NCBI RefSeq assembly: GCF_900100075.1
Contig: NZ_FNEG01000003.1
Location: 523,978 to 587,977, forward strand
Direction of reading: 5' to 3'
DNA from: Chryseobacterium jejuense
GTDB lineage: Bacteria > Bacteroidota > Bacteroidia > Flavobacteriales > Weeksellaceae
Length of the DNA stretch: 64,000 bases
Numbering within the stretch: position 1 is the stretch's first letter; each line of letters starts with the position of its first letter. The notes beneath the pieces are model-generated. The model had not been told where the DNA came from and searched no databases. It saw only the letters and a program-made list of their open reading frames with translations. The translations under genes and the position numbers were made by a program. Of this stretch, positions 1 to 7,896 are shown piece by piece.

Positions 1-62
1 CCGGGAAAAATGCTGGTTACTTTATTGAATGATGTTCAGCCTGTCTGTAAATAACAGAATCT

Positions 63-566
63 TTATACTTCCAATTGAAAAAGGGCCATTGTGGCATTAT
101 GATAATGATCCGGACGGCCTTCTGTATCAGTCATTTTCTTATCTCCCAGATAGGTAAATCCACATTTTACGTAATAATCTGTTAGTCTTTGGTTTCCGGC
201 AGTAGTATCCATTCTTACGTATAATTTGTCGTGTTGAGAAGCAAATTGTTTTGCCCATTCTACGATTTGCTCAACAAATTTCTGTCCGCGGAAATTAGGA
301 TTGGTAGCGATTCTATGAATGTATATTGAAGGATCTTCATTTTTTTCTTCCCAAACCTGATGATCTTCAAAGGTAATGCTCCATACACAAGCTACCTGTT
401 CATCTACTGTAATTTTAAAATGCCGGTTTTCGTTGATTTCAGTTTCGATCATATTTCGATCAAATTTCGGCCATTGTACACCAGATACGGTTTTCTTAAA
501 ATCGGAAGCCATTTTGTATAAGCCAAGGACCGCCTCCATATCCTGCAAAGAAGTATTCGCTATCAT
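63..566 (-). CDS. GNAT family N-acetyltransferase
   Basis: A predicted acetyl-CoA-dependent N-acetyltransferase of the GNAT fold, cytoplasmic, substrate unknown. The signature is the motif-A strand and pyrophosphate-binding loop IHRIATNPNFRGQKFVEQIV in the middle of the protein, followed by a C-terminal half with the usual YYVKCGF motif of GNAT motif B. The frame is open further upstream to an ATG at 602, but the first twelve residues that this adds look unlike a GNAT start. I therefore prefer the internal ATG at 566, giving 167 residues, the normal size for the family. It is divergent from the unknown gene at 720. Family call is firm; the substrate cannot be told from sequence. Confidence 0.85.
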   Translation of the reverse strand: MIANTSLQDMEAVLGLYKMASDFKKTVSGVQWPKFDRNMIETEINENRHFKITVDEQVACVWSITFEDHQVWEEKNEDPSIYIHRIATNPNFRGQKFVEQIVEWAKQFASQHDKLYVRMDTTAGNQRLTDYYVKCGFTYLGDKKMTDTEGRPDHYHNATMALFQLEV

Positions 567-719
567 TATTCCTGTTATGGTACGAAGATACGGAAAATGC
601 ATGGCACTCTTTCCTTATTGTTATTCAGAATGGGTATAAATACCGTTGGATTCTTTATGTTACGTTGGGAAACGCAAATAAAAATACTATTTTTATCGGC
701 CAAAAAGAAAAGACCAAAT

Positions 720-1223
720 ATGCCGACTGATGCTTCTCATAAGCTGATTCCGATGACGACCTTCGTGCTTGAATATTATGCCCACGAAGGATATGCCGAT
801 CTTCAAACCTTGAGTTTGATGAATAATTATGCTAATTTTTTAAAACAATCCCTTACTTTGGGAATGTTTGTTCCTGTAGACCCTAATGGAAATGTATTAA
901 AGGAACCCAAAAATTATGCTTCCTGGAAATCATTGGAGCATAATGACAACGATGATGAAAGGACAGATATGGCAGGTTTTGAAGAATACGGCGAATATCA
1001 GAAAGCAGAACGTAAATGCATGTTTGAAGGCTTCAGAGTAGATTATAACGGATATTCAAAAGTAAGAATCGTTGCTGCCTACGATACCTCTATAGAATTA
1101 TCTTTCAATAAAAATGACTTGATCCCTACAGGTTTTAATGATGTAGAATCATTGACTGTTTTTGATGATATCTTTTTAACTTCTAATGCGTTACAATTGA
1201 TTGGAATAAAGAGCAAAAAATAA
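720..1223 (+). CDS. Hypothetical protein, 167 aa
   Basis: I do not recognise this protein. It is a soluble, acidic 167-residue protein without signal peptide or membrane segment. The reading frame is open from 597, but the upstream stretch is a run of basic and hydrophobic residues with several alternative ATGs, and composition becomes protein-like only at MPTDASHKLIP. I therefore start it at 720, after the purine-rich run AAAAAGAAAAGACC. It has a charged middle segment (EHNDNDDERTD) and a C-terminal part of alternating hydrophobic residues that could be beta strands. It is divergent from the GNAT gene and is followed by nearly 2 kb of repeats, so context gives no clue to function. Confidence 0.65.
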   Translation: MPTDASHKLIPMTTFVLEYYAHEGYADLQTLSLMNNYANFLKQSLTLGMFVPVDPNGNVLKEPKNYASWKSLEHNDNDDERTDMAGFEEYGEYQKAERKCMFEGFRVDYNGYSKVRIVAAYDTSIELSFNKNDLIPTGFNDVESLTVFDDIFLTSNALQLIGIKSKK

Positions 1224-1269
1224 ACAGCCTATTATTTTTACAGTATAAAATACTGTTGATTTTGCTAAA

Positions 1270-1868
1270 CTTCTATTTTTGTCACTTAGTAAGAGTCTCA
1301 ATATGGTAAACCTAAAGATTTTTTAAAACGCAAAGTTGATGTTTGATTGCGTTAAATTTTAAGTCAGCAAAGGGCTCATCGATTTTCAATCGATTTCATG
1401 AAGCGTACTGCTACCATTAGCTTAGTCAGCGGCTTTGCCGTAATCTTTGCCTCCTAGAATCATAAGCTTATAAAATAAAATCTTTGCGTTACATTCAAAT
1501 TATTATCATGATCTTTTATAAAATGCAAAGTTGATGTTAAATAGTTTTTTACTTAATACTTTTGTCTTGAAACAAAAGTATTCAAAAGTTCAAGACTGGA
1601 ATCCTCCACTAAAAATTTCAATGTACTCCTAAAATTCCCAAACTCGTATGGATCCCTCGGTTCTGCTTCGATTCAAAATTGTAGCCATGCTCAGACAGTG
1701 GGAATTTTTTAACGGATTCCATTTAAATTTTCTTAACGTTCCTGATTCCTAGGTCAATTAAAGGGTTTATTAATTACTATTTTTCATTTAATTAACCCAT
1801 TCCTAATCATTTTAATGGCTATTATTGGTTTATAGCTTCAATGAAATAGCTACTATGATCTTGTGGAA
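1270..1868. repeat. Tandem ~600 bp intergenic repeat, copy A
   Basis: First of three direct tandem copies that fill the gap between the unknown gene and the siroheme-synthase fusion. The landmark GTCAC lies at 1281, 1880 and 2483, giving periods of 599 and 603 bp. Inside the copy are several inverted repeats. AATACTTTTGT/ACAAAAGTATT is at 1555-1582 with loop CTTGAA. AAAATTCCCA (1631-1640) pairs with TGGGAATTTT (1699-1708) and encloses GTATGG/CCATGC (1646-1651/1685-1690). AACGCAAAG near 1327 faces CTTTGCGTTA near 1483. A 19-codon ATG frame runs 1398-1457. No conventional gene is visible on either strand. Confidence 0.85.
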
Positions 1869-2472
1869 CCTCCACTTTTGTCACTCTGTAGGAGTCTCAA
1901 TATTATCGTAAACCTAAAGATTTTTAAAACGCAAAGTTTATTTGTGATTGCGTTAAATTTTAAGTGAGCAAAGGGTTTATCGATTTTCAATCGATTTGAT
2001 GAAGCGTACTGCTACCATTAGCTTAGTCAGCGGCTTTGCCGTAATCTTTGCCTCCTGAAATCATAAACTCAGAAAATAAAACCTTTGCGTTACATTCAAA
2101 TTATTATCATGATCTTTTATAAAACGCAAAGTTGATGTTAAATAGTTTTTTACTTAATACTTTTGTCTTGAAACAAAAGTATTCAAAAGTTCAAGACTGG
2201 AATCCTCCACTAAAAATTTCAATGTACTCCTAAAATTCCCAAACTCGCATGGATCCCTCGGTTCTGCTTCGATTCAAAATTGTAGCCATGCTCAGACAGT
2301 GGGAATTTTTTAACGGATTCCATTTAAATTTTCTTAACGTTCCTTATTCCTAGGTCAATTAAAAGGTTTATTAATTACTATTCTTCGTTATAATCAACAC
2401 ATTCTAAATCATTTTAATGGATCTATTATTGGTTCATAGCTTCAATGAAATAGTTACTACGATCTTGTGGAA
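1869..2472. repeat. Tandem ~600 bp intergenic repeat, copy B
   Basis: Second copy, nearly identical to copies A and C over most of its length. Its inner stem reads GCATGG/CCATGC (2247-2252/2286-2291), a perfect Watson-Crick pairing where A and C have GTATGG, which still pairs through a G-U wobble. The 19-codon frame (1999-2058) is intact and ends in TGA rather than TAG. The copies diverge most at their junctions (for example 2380-2480), where small indels occur. Confidence 0.85.
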
Positions 2473-3070
2473 CCTCTATTTTGTCACTCCGTAGGAGTCT
2501 CAATATCGTAAACCTAAAGATTTTTAAAACGCAAAGTTGTTGTTTGATGCTGCTAAATTGTAAGTGAGCAAAGGGTTCATCGATTTTTAATCGATTTGAT
2601 GAAGCGTGCTGTTACCATTAGCTTAGTCAACGGATTTGCCGTAATCTTTGCCTCCTAGAATCATAAGCATAGAAAATAAAATCTTTGCGTTACATTCAAA
2701 TTATTATCATGATCTTTTATAAAATGCAAAGTTGATGTTAAAAAGTTTTTTACTTAATACTTTTGTCTTGAAACAAAAGTATTCAAAAGTTCAAGACTGG
2801 AATCCTCCACTAAAAATTTCAATGTACTCCTAAAATTCCCAAACTCGTATGGATCCCTCGGTTCTGCTTCGATTCAAAATTGTAGCCATGCTCAGACAGT
2901 GGGAATTTTTTAACGGATTCCATTTAAATTTTCTTAACGTTCCTGATTCCTAGGTCGATTAAAAGGTTTATTAATGAGTAATCTTCATTTAATCAATTAA
3001 TTTTCAATTATTTTAAGGGTTGTTGTTAACTCGCTATTCCAATAAAATAGATGCTTTGATCTTGTTCAAC
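2473..3070. repeat. Tandem ~600 bp intergenic repeat, copy C
   Basis: Third copy, next to the sulfur locus. The hairpin with loop CTTGAA and the AAAATTCCCA/TGGGAATTTT stem (2832-2841/2900-2909) are conserved. The upstream AACGCAA/TTGCGTT hairpin is broken (TGATGCTGC instead of TGATTGCG). The 19-codon frame (2599-2658) is open with three amino-acid changes relative to A and B. The right end fades out at about 3070; the remaining ~100 bp before the next gene hold nothing I can name. Confidence 0.85.
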
Positions 3071-3169
3071 TTAGTATTTCTAGAAGTTGATCCAAACAAA
3101 TATTTGTGAAAAAATAAAGCAAGTACTTTTCTGGCTTTAATAACTTCCCTCTTCCTGCTTCAGGCTTCC

Positions 3170-4690
3170 TTACTTTAGAAATGTTTTGACAATGGTCACC
3201 AGGCTCATCAGAATAACAACTACTCCTACAACCACAAACATCTTCTTTGTAGGAAGTTTAGAAGTAAGCATCGCAGAAAACGGAGCGGTAAAAACGCCAC
3301 CTAACAGGAGCCCCAAAACAATATTCCAATGGTGAATTCCAATGGTAAAGATAAAAGTGATGGCACTTGTTACTGTCAGTAAAAATTTAGCAACGGTTGA
3401 ACTTCCCACAACATAGCGGGGAATTCTTCCTTCTTTAATTAATGTTCCGGTTACTAATGGACCCCAGCCACCTCCGGCAAAGGAATCTATAAAACCACCA
3501 ACGAGTCCCAATATTCTCAGATTGGTTCTTTTTTTGGTTTTAATGCGGTTTTTACTCTTATCCTTAAAGGCATTTCTAAGAATATTTACTCCTAAATACA
3601 AAGTATAACAGGCAATGATGGGCTTTACAATATGCGCATAATGTTCTCCATAATGAGACAGAGTTAATGCTCCAATGATAGATCCCACGATAGCTAATGG
3701 AAATAACACCCAAACCATTTTTTTATTGACATTTCCCAATTTGTAATGGCTAAATCCTCCGGCAGCGGTTGTAAAAGATTCTGCAGAATGAATACTTGCA
3801 CTTACAACAGGTGGCGGAACGTTCAGTAATAATAATATGGTAGTACAAATTACACCATATCCCATACCCATAGATCCGGCGACAATTTCAGCCATAAATC
3901 CGGCAAATAACATCCAGTAAAAGATGTGGCCATCTTTGCTGAGAAAAGTCTGAATGTCATCAGAAAGATCAAACTGATAAACAACAAGACCCAATATTCC
4001 CAAAAGAAGCATAACTCCTATAATGGCAAGGTAAATATTGGCTTTTCTCTGAGCTATTTTAGTAATACTGATGAGCTTTTCTATCTCCAGGTCATTTTTT
4101 GCAGGAGCTGCTTTTCCATCAGATAGATATTGGGTAGTAATTTTGTTAAGTTCAGTGACTTTGTGATTAAAATCTCCTTTTAACTGATTGCGGATGTTCT
4201 GCATATTATCCAACACTAGATCCATTTCATCCGGAATGGTTTCTGTGAAGGTTTCTCTGAGTCTTTTAGCAATAGTTGGTGATTTTCCATTCGTAGAAAT
4301 CGCGATCTTAAGGCTTCCTTTTTTAACAATGGAACCTAAATAGAAATCACAAAGATCAGGCTTGTCTGCAATATTGACCAATACATTTTGTTTGTGAGCA
4401 CCTTCACGGATTTGTGCAGCCAGTTCAATATCATTTACAGCGATAATCGCCACATCGGTATCATTAAAATCATCATCATGATAAGCTCTTTCATATATTG
4501 TAAGATTGATGAACTGATGCTGTAAGGCTCTCACTTCAGGAATGATTTCCTTTGCAACCAATCTTATGGAAGTTTCAGGAGAATTACCCAATACTGATTC
4601 CAGTTTTTCAAGGGCAATTTTTCCGCCTCCGATGATGAGTAACGATAATGTTTCAAGTTTTAAAAATACGGGATATAAGGAATTGCTCAT
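3170..4690 (-). CDS. Siroheme synthase (precorrin-2 dehydrogenase/ferrochelatase) fused to TSUP (TauE/SafE) transporter
   Basis: A two-part protein of 506 residues. Residues ~1-200 resemble the Met8/CysG N-terminal domain, an NAD-dependent precorrin-2 dehydrogenase and sirohydrochlorin ferrochelatase. They show a nucleotide-binding LLIIGGGKIALEKLE, the NIADKPDLCDF segment holding the expected catalytic Asp, and STNGKSPTIAKRLRE, which matches CysG. A transmembrane segment near 220-240 links this to residues ~250-506, a multi-pass TSUP (TauE/SafE) permease with the repeated glycine-rich loops GSMGMGYG and DSFAGGGWGP. The first half would complete siroheme for CysI using precorrin-2 from the methyltransferase at 11302; the second half may move sulfite or another sulfur anion. 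It lies 5 bp after the TonB receptor gene, clearly co-transcribed. No frameshift is seen at the junction. Confidence 0.88.
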   Translation of the reverse strand: MSNSLYPVFLKLETLSLLIIGGGKIALEKLESVLGNSPETSIRLVAKEIIPEVRALQHQFINLTIYERAYHDDDFNDTDVAIIAVNDIELAAQIREGAHKQNVLVNIADKPDLCDFYLGSIVKKGSLKIAISTNGKSPTIAKRLRETFTETIPDEMDLVLDNMQNIRNQLKGDFNHKVTELNKITTQYLSDGKAAPAKNDLEIEKLISITKIAQRKANIYLAIIGVMLLLGILGLVVYQFDLSDDIQTFLSKDGHIFYWMLFAGFMAEIVAGSMGMGYGVICTTILLLLNVPPPVVSASIHSAESFTTAAGGFSHYKLGNVNKKMVWVLFPLAIVGSIIGALTLSHYGEHYAHIVKPIIACYTLYLGVNILRNAFKDKSKNRIKTKKRTNLRILGLVGGFIDSFAGGGWGPLVTGTLIKEGRIPRYVVGSSTVAKFLLTVTSAITFIFTIGIHHWNIVLGLLLGGVFTAPFSAMLTSKLPTKKMFVVVGVVVILMSLVTIVKTFLK

Positions 4691-4695
4691 CTTGA

Positions 4696-7569
4696 TTACA
4701 GTTTTAAGTCATACGTAAAAGCGAGATAATATAAACCACCAATTTCAGGGCCGGCAGCATATTGGAAATAACGTCTGTTCAGGAGATTGGTTGCTCCAAT
4801 TTTTACATTGGCGTGAATCTCAGGAATTTTCCAGCTAGCCTGAGCATCTATCGTATAGTAAGCAGGAATTTTGCCTGAAGCTAAAGGACTTTCCCAGTCA
4901 AAACTATTCTGCCATCTTGCCACAACCGTAAATCCAATATTCTTGATAATTTCTCTGTTTCCCACACTTACATTCACCATCCATTTTGGGGTATTAAAGG
5001 CTGTAATAAACAGATCTGAAGTAGTATTGGAAGCCAGATCGTTATAAGATACATTAGCATTGACATTGTAATTTTTAATCACATTATATCGGATACCAAA
5101 GGAAGTTCCATAGCTTTTATAAGTACTGTTACTATTGGTATAAACTCTGTATCGGTCTTGCTTGCTTCTGTCCAGCATAGCAAGAACGGCTGTATTACTT
5201 CCAACCTGACTGTTTTTAGGAACGGCTACTTCTACCTGTCCAAGAAACCCTTCATAAATGTTGTAGTAAAAATCCCAGTCCAGCGCCAGTTTATTATTAA
5301 AGAACACCGATTTATACCCTATTTCAAAGGAATTGATCTTTTCCGGCTGTAATTTTTGCAGATTGGCAACGGCTAATAACTGTTTATTGTCCTGTGCGGC
5401 CTGACTTTGGCTTTTTCCACCGTCTACATCAGCATTCACTGCAGCAGTAAACCTATCAATTGATGCTAAGGTGTAAGAATTTTCCAGATAGCCTAATCCG
5501 TCATTTACTTTTGTCAATCCACCTACTCTTCTTACATTTCCGTTATTCACAAACGAAAGAGCTTCAAATAAGGATGGAAAACGGTACCCGTTTTGAAAGG
5601 ATGCTCTGAAATTGTGCTGTTTAACAGGAGAATACACAATGCTGATTCTTGGATTAAGTTTGGCTTCAAATTCAGGATTTCTGTCGATACGGAGTGCCGC
5701 ATTAATTTTTAATTTTTCATCAAAAAAAAGCTTGGTAATCTGTGCAAAGGCCCCGTATTTCTGATAGATAACATCCTTTCCGAAAGTTCCGTCGGATAAA
5801 GGAATATTTCTTTCAGTAACAGGTCTGTTAAAATCTACAAAATTGTTTCCATCTGGAGTTATGCGGTACAAACGATAATCTATTCCGGCTAAAAGACTAA
5901 AAACCTTTACAAACCTGGTGAAATCATAAGTAAGTTCACCCTGATAAAATCTGGATTTCTGTTCCAGTTTGGCACCTCCTGTTGCAGGAGCTCCAGCGAC
6001 TCCTCCATTGGCTGAATCCCAGTTGTTGATTCCAATGATGGTATTTTTTAGCTGCTCAAAGGCTGTTGTTCCGGGTACTGCTCTATTTTTATCAGCTTCA
6101 CGACGGGCAAGAATAAGAGCTTCATTCAGGTTGGTTCCTGCATTAAGATTATTTTGAAGAGCCGTTTGAAAGATATTCTTCCAGTTATTGTTGGAAAGAT
6201 TGGTCAGATCAAGATTATCAGCCAAAGGTTTCAGATTATAGGAGTCTCCGGTATTTTCTATGGAAACATAGGCCCTGAAAGTAAGTTCTTTGCCGGTAAG
6301 CTCTATCTTATGATTTTGAACCGTAGCATTTTGTAAACGGATTTTATTTCCTCTTTGAAAAGTTCCGTCCAACAATCCGTAACGGTAAACGTAAGAAGCT
6401 TTCCATTGATCTCCAAAACGATAGTATAATCCGGCATCAAATTTTATATTCTTAACCTCCGGACTTACCAGATCTTTTTCCAGATATCCTGTTCTGGAAA
6501 CATTGAAGGTTGTAGGTTTTCCGTTATAATCTACTTTTACCGCTACCCTGTTGTTTCTTTCATCCCCATATTTATTCCAAAGATCTTCTGCCGGATTATT
6601 AGCTAAAGAAAAATTAGGATTGGCGGTAATCAGTGAATTAGGGTTCTGATCGGTTTGATTATTGGAGATCCAGTCTGTTCCAGTAAAATAGGAAGCATTC
6701 ACTTTAACTGCAAAGTTTTTATTGAATACTTTGGCAAATCTGATAGCACTTTCCCCCAGAGAACTAATCTTATGATTGTAGTTATCTACATGATTCACTC
6801 CGCCACGGAAATAAACGCTTATTCCTTCAGAAGTAAATGGATCTTTGGTCTGAAGGCTTGCCAATCCATTGATGGCATTCATTCCGTACAATGCGGAAGC
6901 GGCTCCCGGAGTGACTTCCATAGACTGGATATCCAGTTCTGTTGGGCCAATCGCATTTCCCAATGGAACTCCTAAAGTTGCAGACTGTACATCTACCCCA
7001 TCCACCAACTGCATAAATCTGAAGTTGTTTGGAGAGTTAAATCCTCTGGAATTTGGGATTTTCAAGGTAAGGCTGGACGTTAAAAGCTGTAGTCCTTTTA
7101 CATTTTCAAGGGTTTCATAAAAGGATGCTGCCGGACTTTCCCTGATCGTTTTAATATCAATTTTTTCAATAGCGATCGGAGATTTCAGTATTTTTTCCGG
7201 AATACGGGATGCTGAAATAACGACATCATCAATAATGGTATTCTGAGGATTCAGCCCAATGGTAAGTTTGTTGGAAAGCGAAAGAATCTCCACAGTTTGA
7301 CTGGAAAATCCATCTTTATTAATAATCAGACGAAAAGGAATGGTTACTCTTGTTCTTATTTTAAAGTTCCCGAGCTGATCTGTTGATGCGGTGTCCTGCG
7401 TATTTTCAATCTGTACTTTTACAGCATCAAGCCCTTTTTGGGTACCTGTATTTCTGATGATTCCGCTTAATTCGATAAGCTGCTGTGCTTCTGCCAGATT
7501 GCAGAATAAAAATGTAAATAATATAACTCCTGTTTTAGGCAGGAAATATCCCTGTCTTTTGTTTTTCAT
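4696..7569 (-). CDS. TonB-dependent outer-membrane receptor in the sulfur-assimilation locus
   Basis: A 957-residue TonB-dependent receptor. It has an N-terminal signal peptide ending near AEAQQ and a carboxypeptidase-regulatory-like beta domain at ~30-115. A plug domain follows at ~125-240 (DDVVISASRIPEKIL, then GAASALYGMNAINGLASL). The rest is a 22-strand-type barrel ending in the aromatic FTYDLKL, as expected for outer-membrane insertion. It sits between cysI and the siroheme/TSUP fusion on the same strand, so it probably imports a sulfur source or a cofactor of the pathway; the ligand is not visible in the sequence. The 327 bp upstream of it carry a five-codon Cys-rich reading frame and a 185 bp inverted-repeat element, so its expression may be controlled separately from the cys genes. 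Confidence 0.9.
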   Translation of the reverse strand: MKNKRQGYFLPKTGVILFTFLFCNLAEAQQLIELSGIIRNTGTQKGLDAVKVQIENTQDTASTDQLGNFKIRTRVTIPFRLIINKDGFSSQTVEILSLSNKLTIGLNPQNTIIDDVVISASRIPEKILKSPIAIEKIDIKTIRESPAASFYETLENVKGLQLLTSSLTLKIPNSRGFNSPNNFRFMQLVDGVDVQSATLGVPLGNAIGPTELDIQSMEVTPGAASALYGMNAINGLASLQTKDPFTSEGISVYFRGGVNHVDNYNHKISSLGESAIRFAKVFNKNFAVKVNASYFTGTDWISNNQTDQNPNSLITANPNFSLANNPAEDLWNKYGDERNNRVAVKVDYNGKPTTFNVSRTGYLEKDLVSPEVKNIKFDAGLYYRFGDQWKASYVYRYGLLDGTFQRGNKIRLQNATVQNHKIELTGKELTFRAYVSIENTGDSYNLKPLADNLDLTNLSNNNWKNIFQTALQNNLNAGTNLNEALILARREADKNRAVPGTTAFEQLKNTIIGINNWDSANGGVAGAPATGGAKLEQKSRFYQGELTYDFTRFVKVFSLLAGIDYRLYRITPDGNNFVDFNRPVTERNIPLSDGTFGKDVIYQKYGAFAQITKLFFDEKLKINAALRIDRNPEFEAKLNPRISIVYSPVKQHNFRASFQNGYRFPSLFEALSFVNNGNVRRVGGLTKVNDGLGYLENSYTLASIDRFTAAVNADVDGGKSQSQAAQDNKQLLAVANLQKLQPEKINSFEIGYKSVFFNNKLALDWDFYYNIYEGFLGQVEVAVPKNSQVGSNTAVLAMLDRSKQDRYRVYTNSNSTYKSYGTSFGIRYNVIKNYNVNANVSYNDLASNTTSDLFITAFNTPKWMVNVSVGNREIIKNIGFTVVARWQNSFDWESPLASGKIPAYYTIDAQASWKIPEIHANVKIGATNLLNRRYFQYAAGPEIGGLYYLAFTYDLKL

Positions 7570-7599
7570 TGTTCTTCTATTTTAGGTGAGTAAGAATGG

Positions 7600-7784
7600 A
7601 GCTGTTTGAGATTTTTACCACAAAAGGACAAAAGATGTTAACCACCCCGTCAAAAATTCTTTGAATTTTTGCCACCCCTCCAGAGGAGGGGAATATGAAG
7701 TCCTTCAATTGTAATGCTTGTGAAAGTTGGTGGTTTTCACAAAGCTTTTGTGACTTTTGTGGTTAAAATAGAGTTCAAACAGCT
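7600..7784. repeat. 185 bp inverted-repeat (MITE-like) element in the receptor leader
   Basis: Outer arms are imperfect inverted repeats. AGCTGTTTGA followed by TTACCACAAAAGGACAAAAG on the left (7600-7634) faces CTTTTGTGACTTTTGTGGTT and TCAAACAGCT on the right (7745-7784). Inside is a second palindromic block, 7641-7690, in which CAAAAATTC faces GAATTTTTG next to a GGAGGGG/CCCCTCC stem. The inner block recurs in opposite orientation at 41320-41355. No open frame or transposase is present, so it is a non-autonomous dispersed element or a structured leader. Confidence 0.65.
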
Positions 7785-7808
7785 TGAATATGTTGTCAGT
7801 ATTTAAAA

Positions 7809-7826
7809 TCAACAACACATACACAT
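7809..7826 (-). CDS. Possible Cys-rich leader peptide MCMCC
   Basis: On the minus strand, ATG TGT ATG TGT TGT TGA encodes the five-residue peptide MCMCC. It is preceded at about six bases by AGGTG, a good Shine-Dalgarno match, which is uncommon in this phylum. It starts about 70 bp after the cysI stop and lies about 240 bp before the TonB receptor start. The position, in a sulfur-assimilation operon, and the three cysteines plus two methionines in five codons suggest a translation-sensing leader responding to cysteine or methionine supply. Such polycysteine leaders are known from other phyla (mycobacteria). This is inference from a very short frame and could be chance. Confidence 0.4.
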   Translation of the reverse strand: MCMCC

Positions 7827-7896
7827 TCGTTCACCTAGAAGAAATGGTTGATGTTTTTTTAGTTTTTTCTGGTCATAAAAAAGGCTAGTCATATTT

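Noticed and set aside
1270..3070. The tandem repeats as a CRISPR array
   Set aside because: Units are ~600 bp and nearly identical throughout; there are no short repeats with variable spacers and no cas genes.
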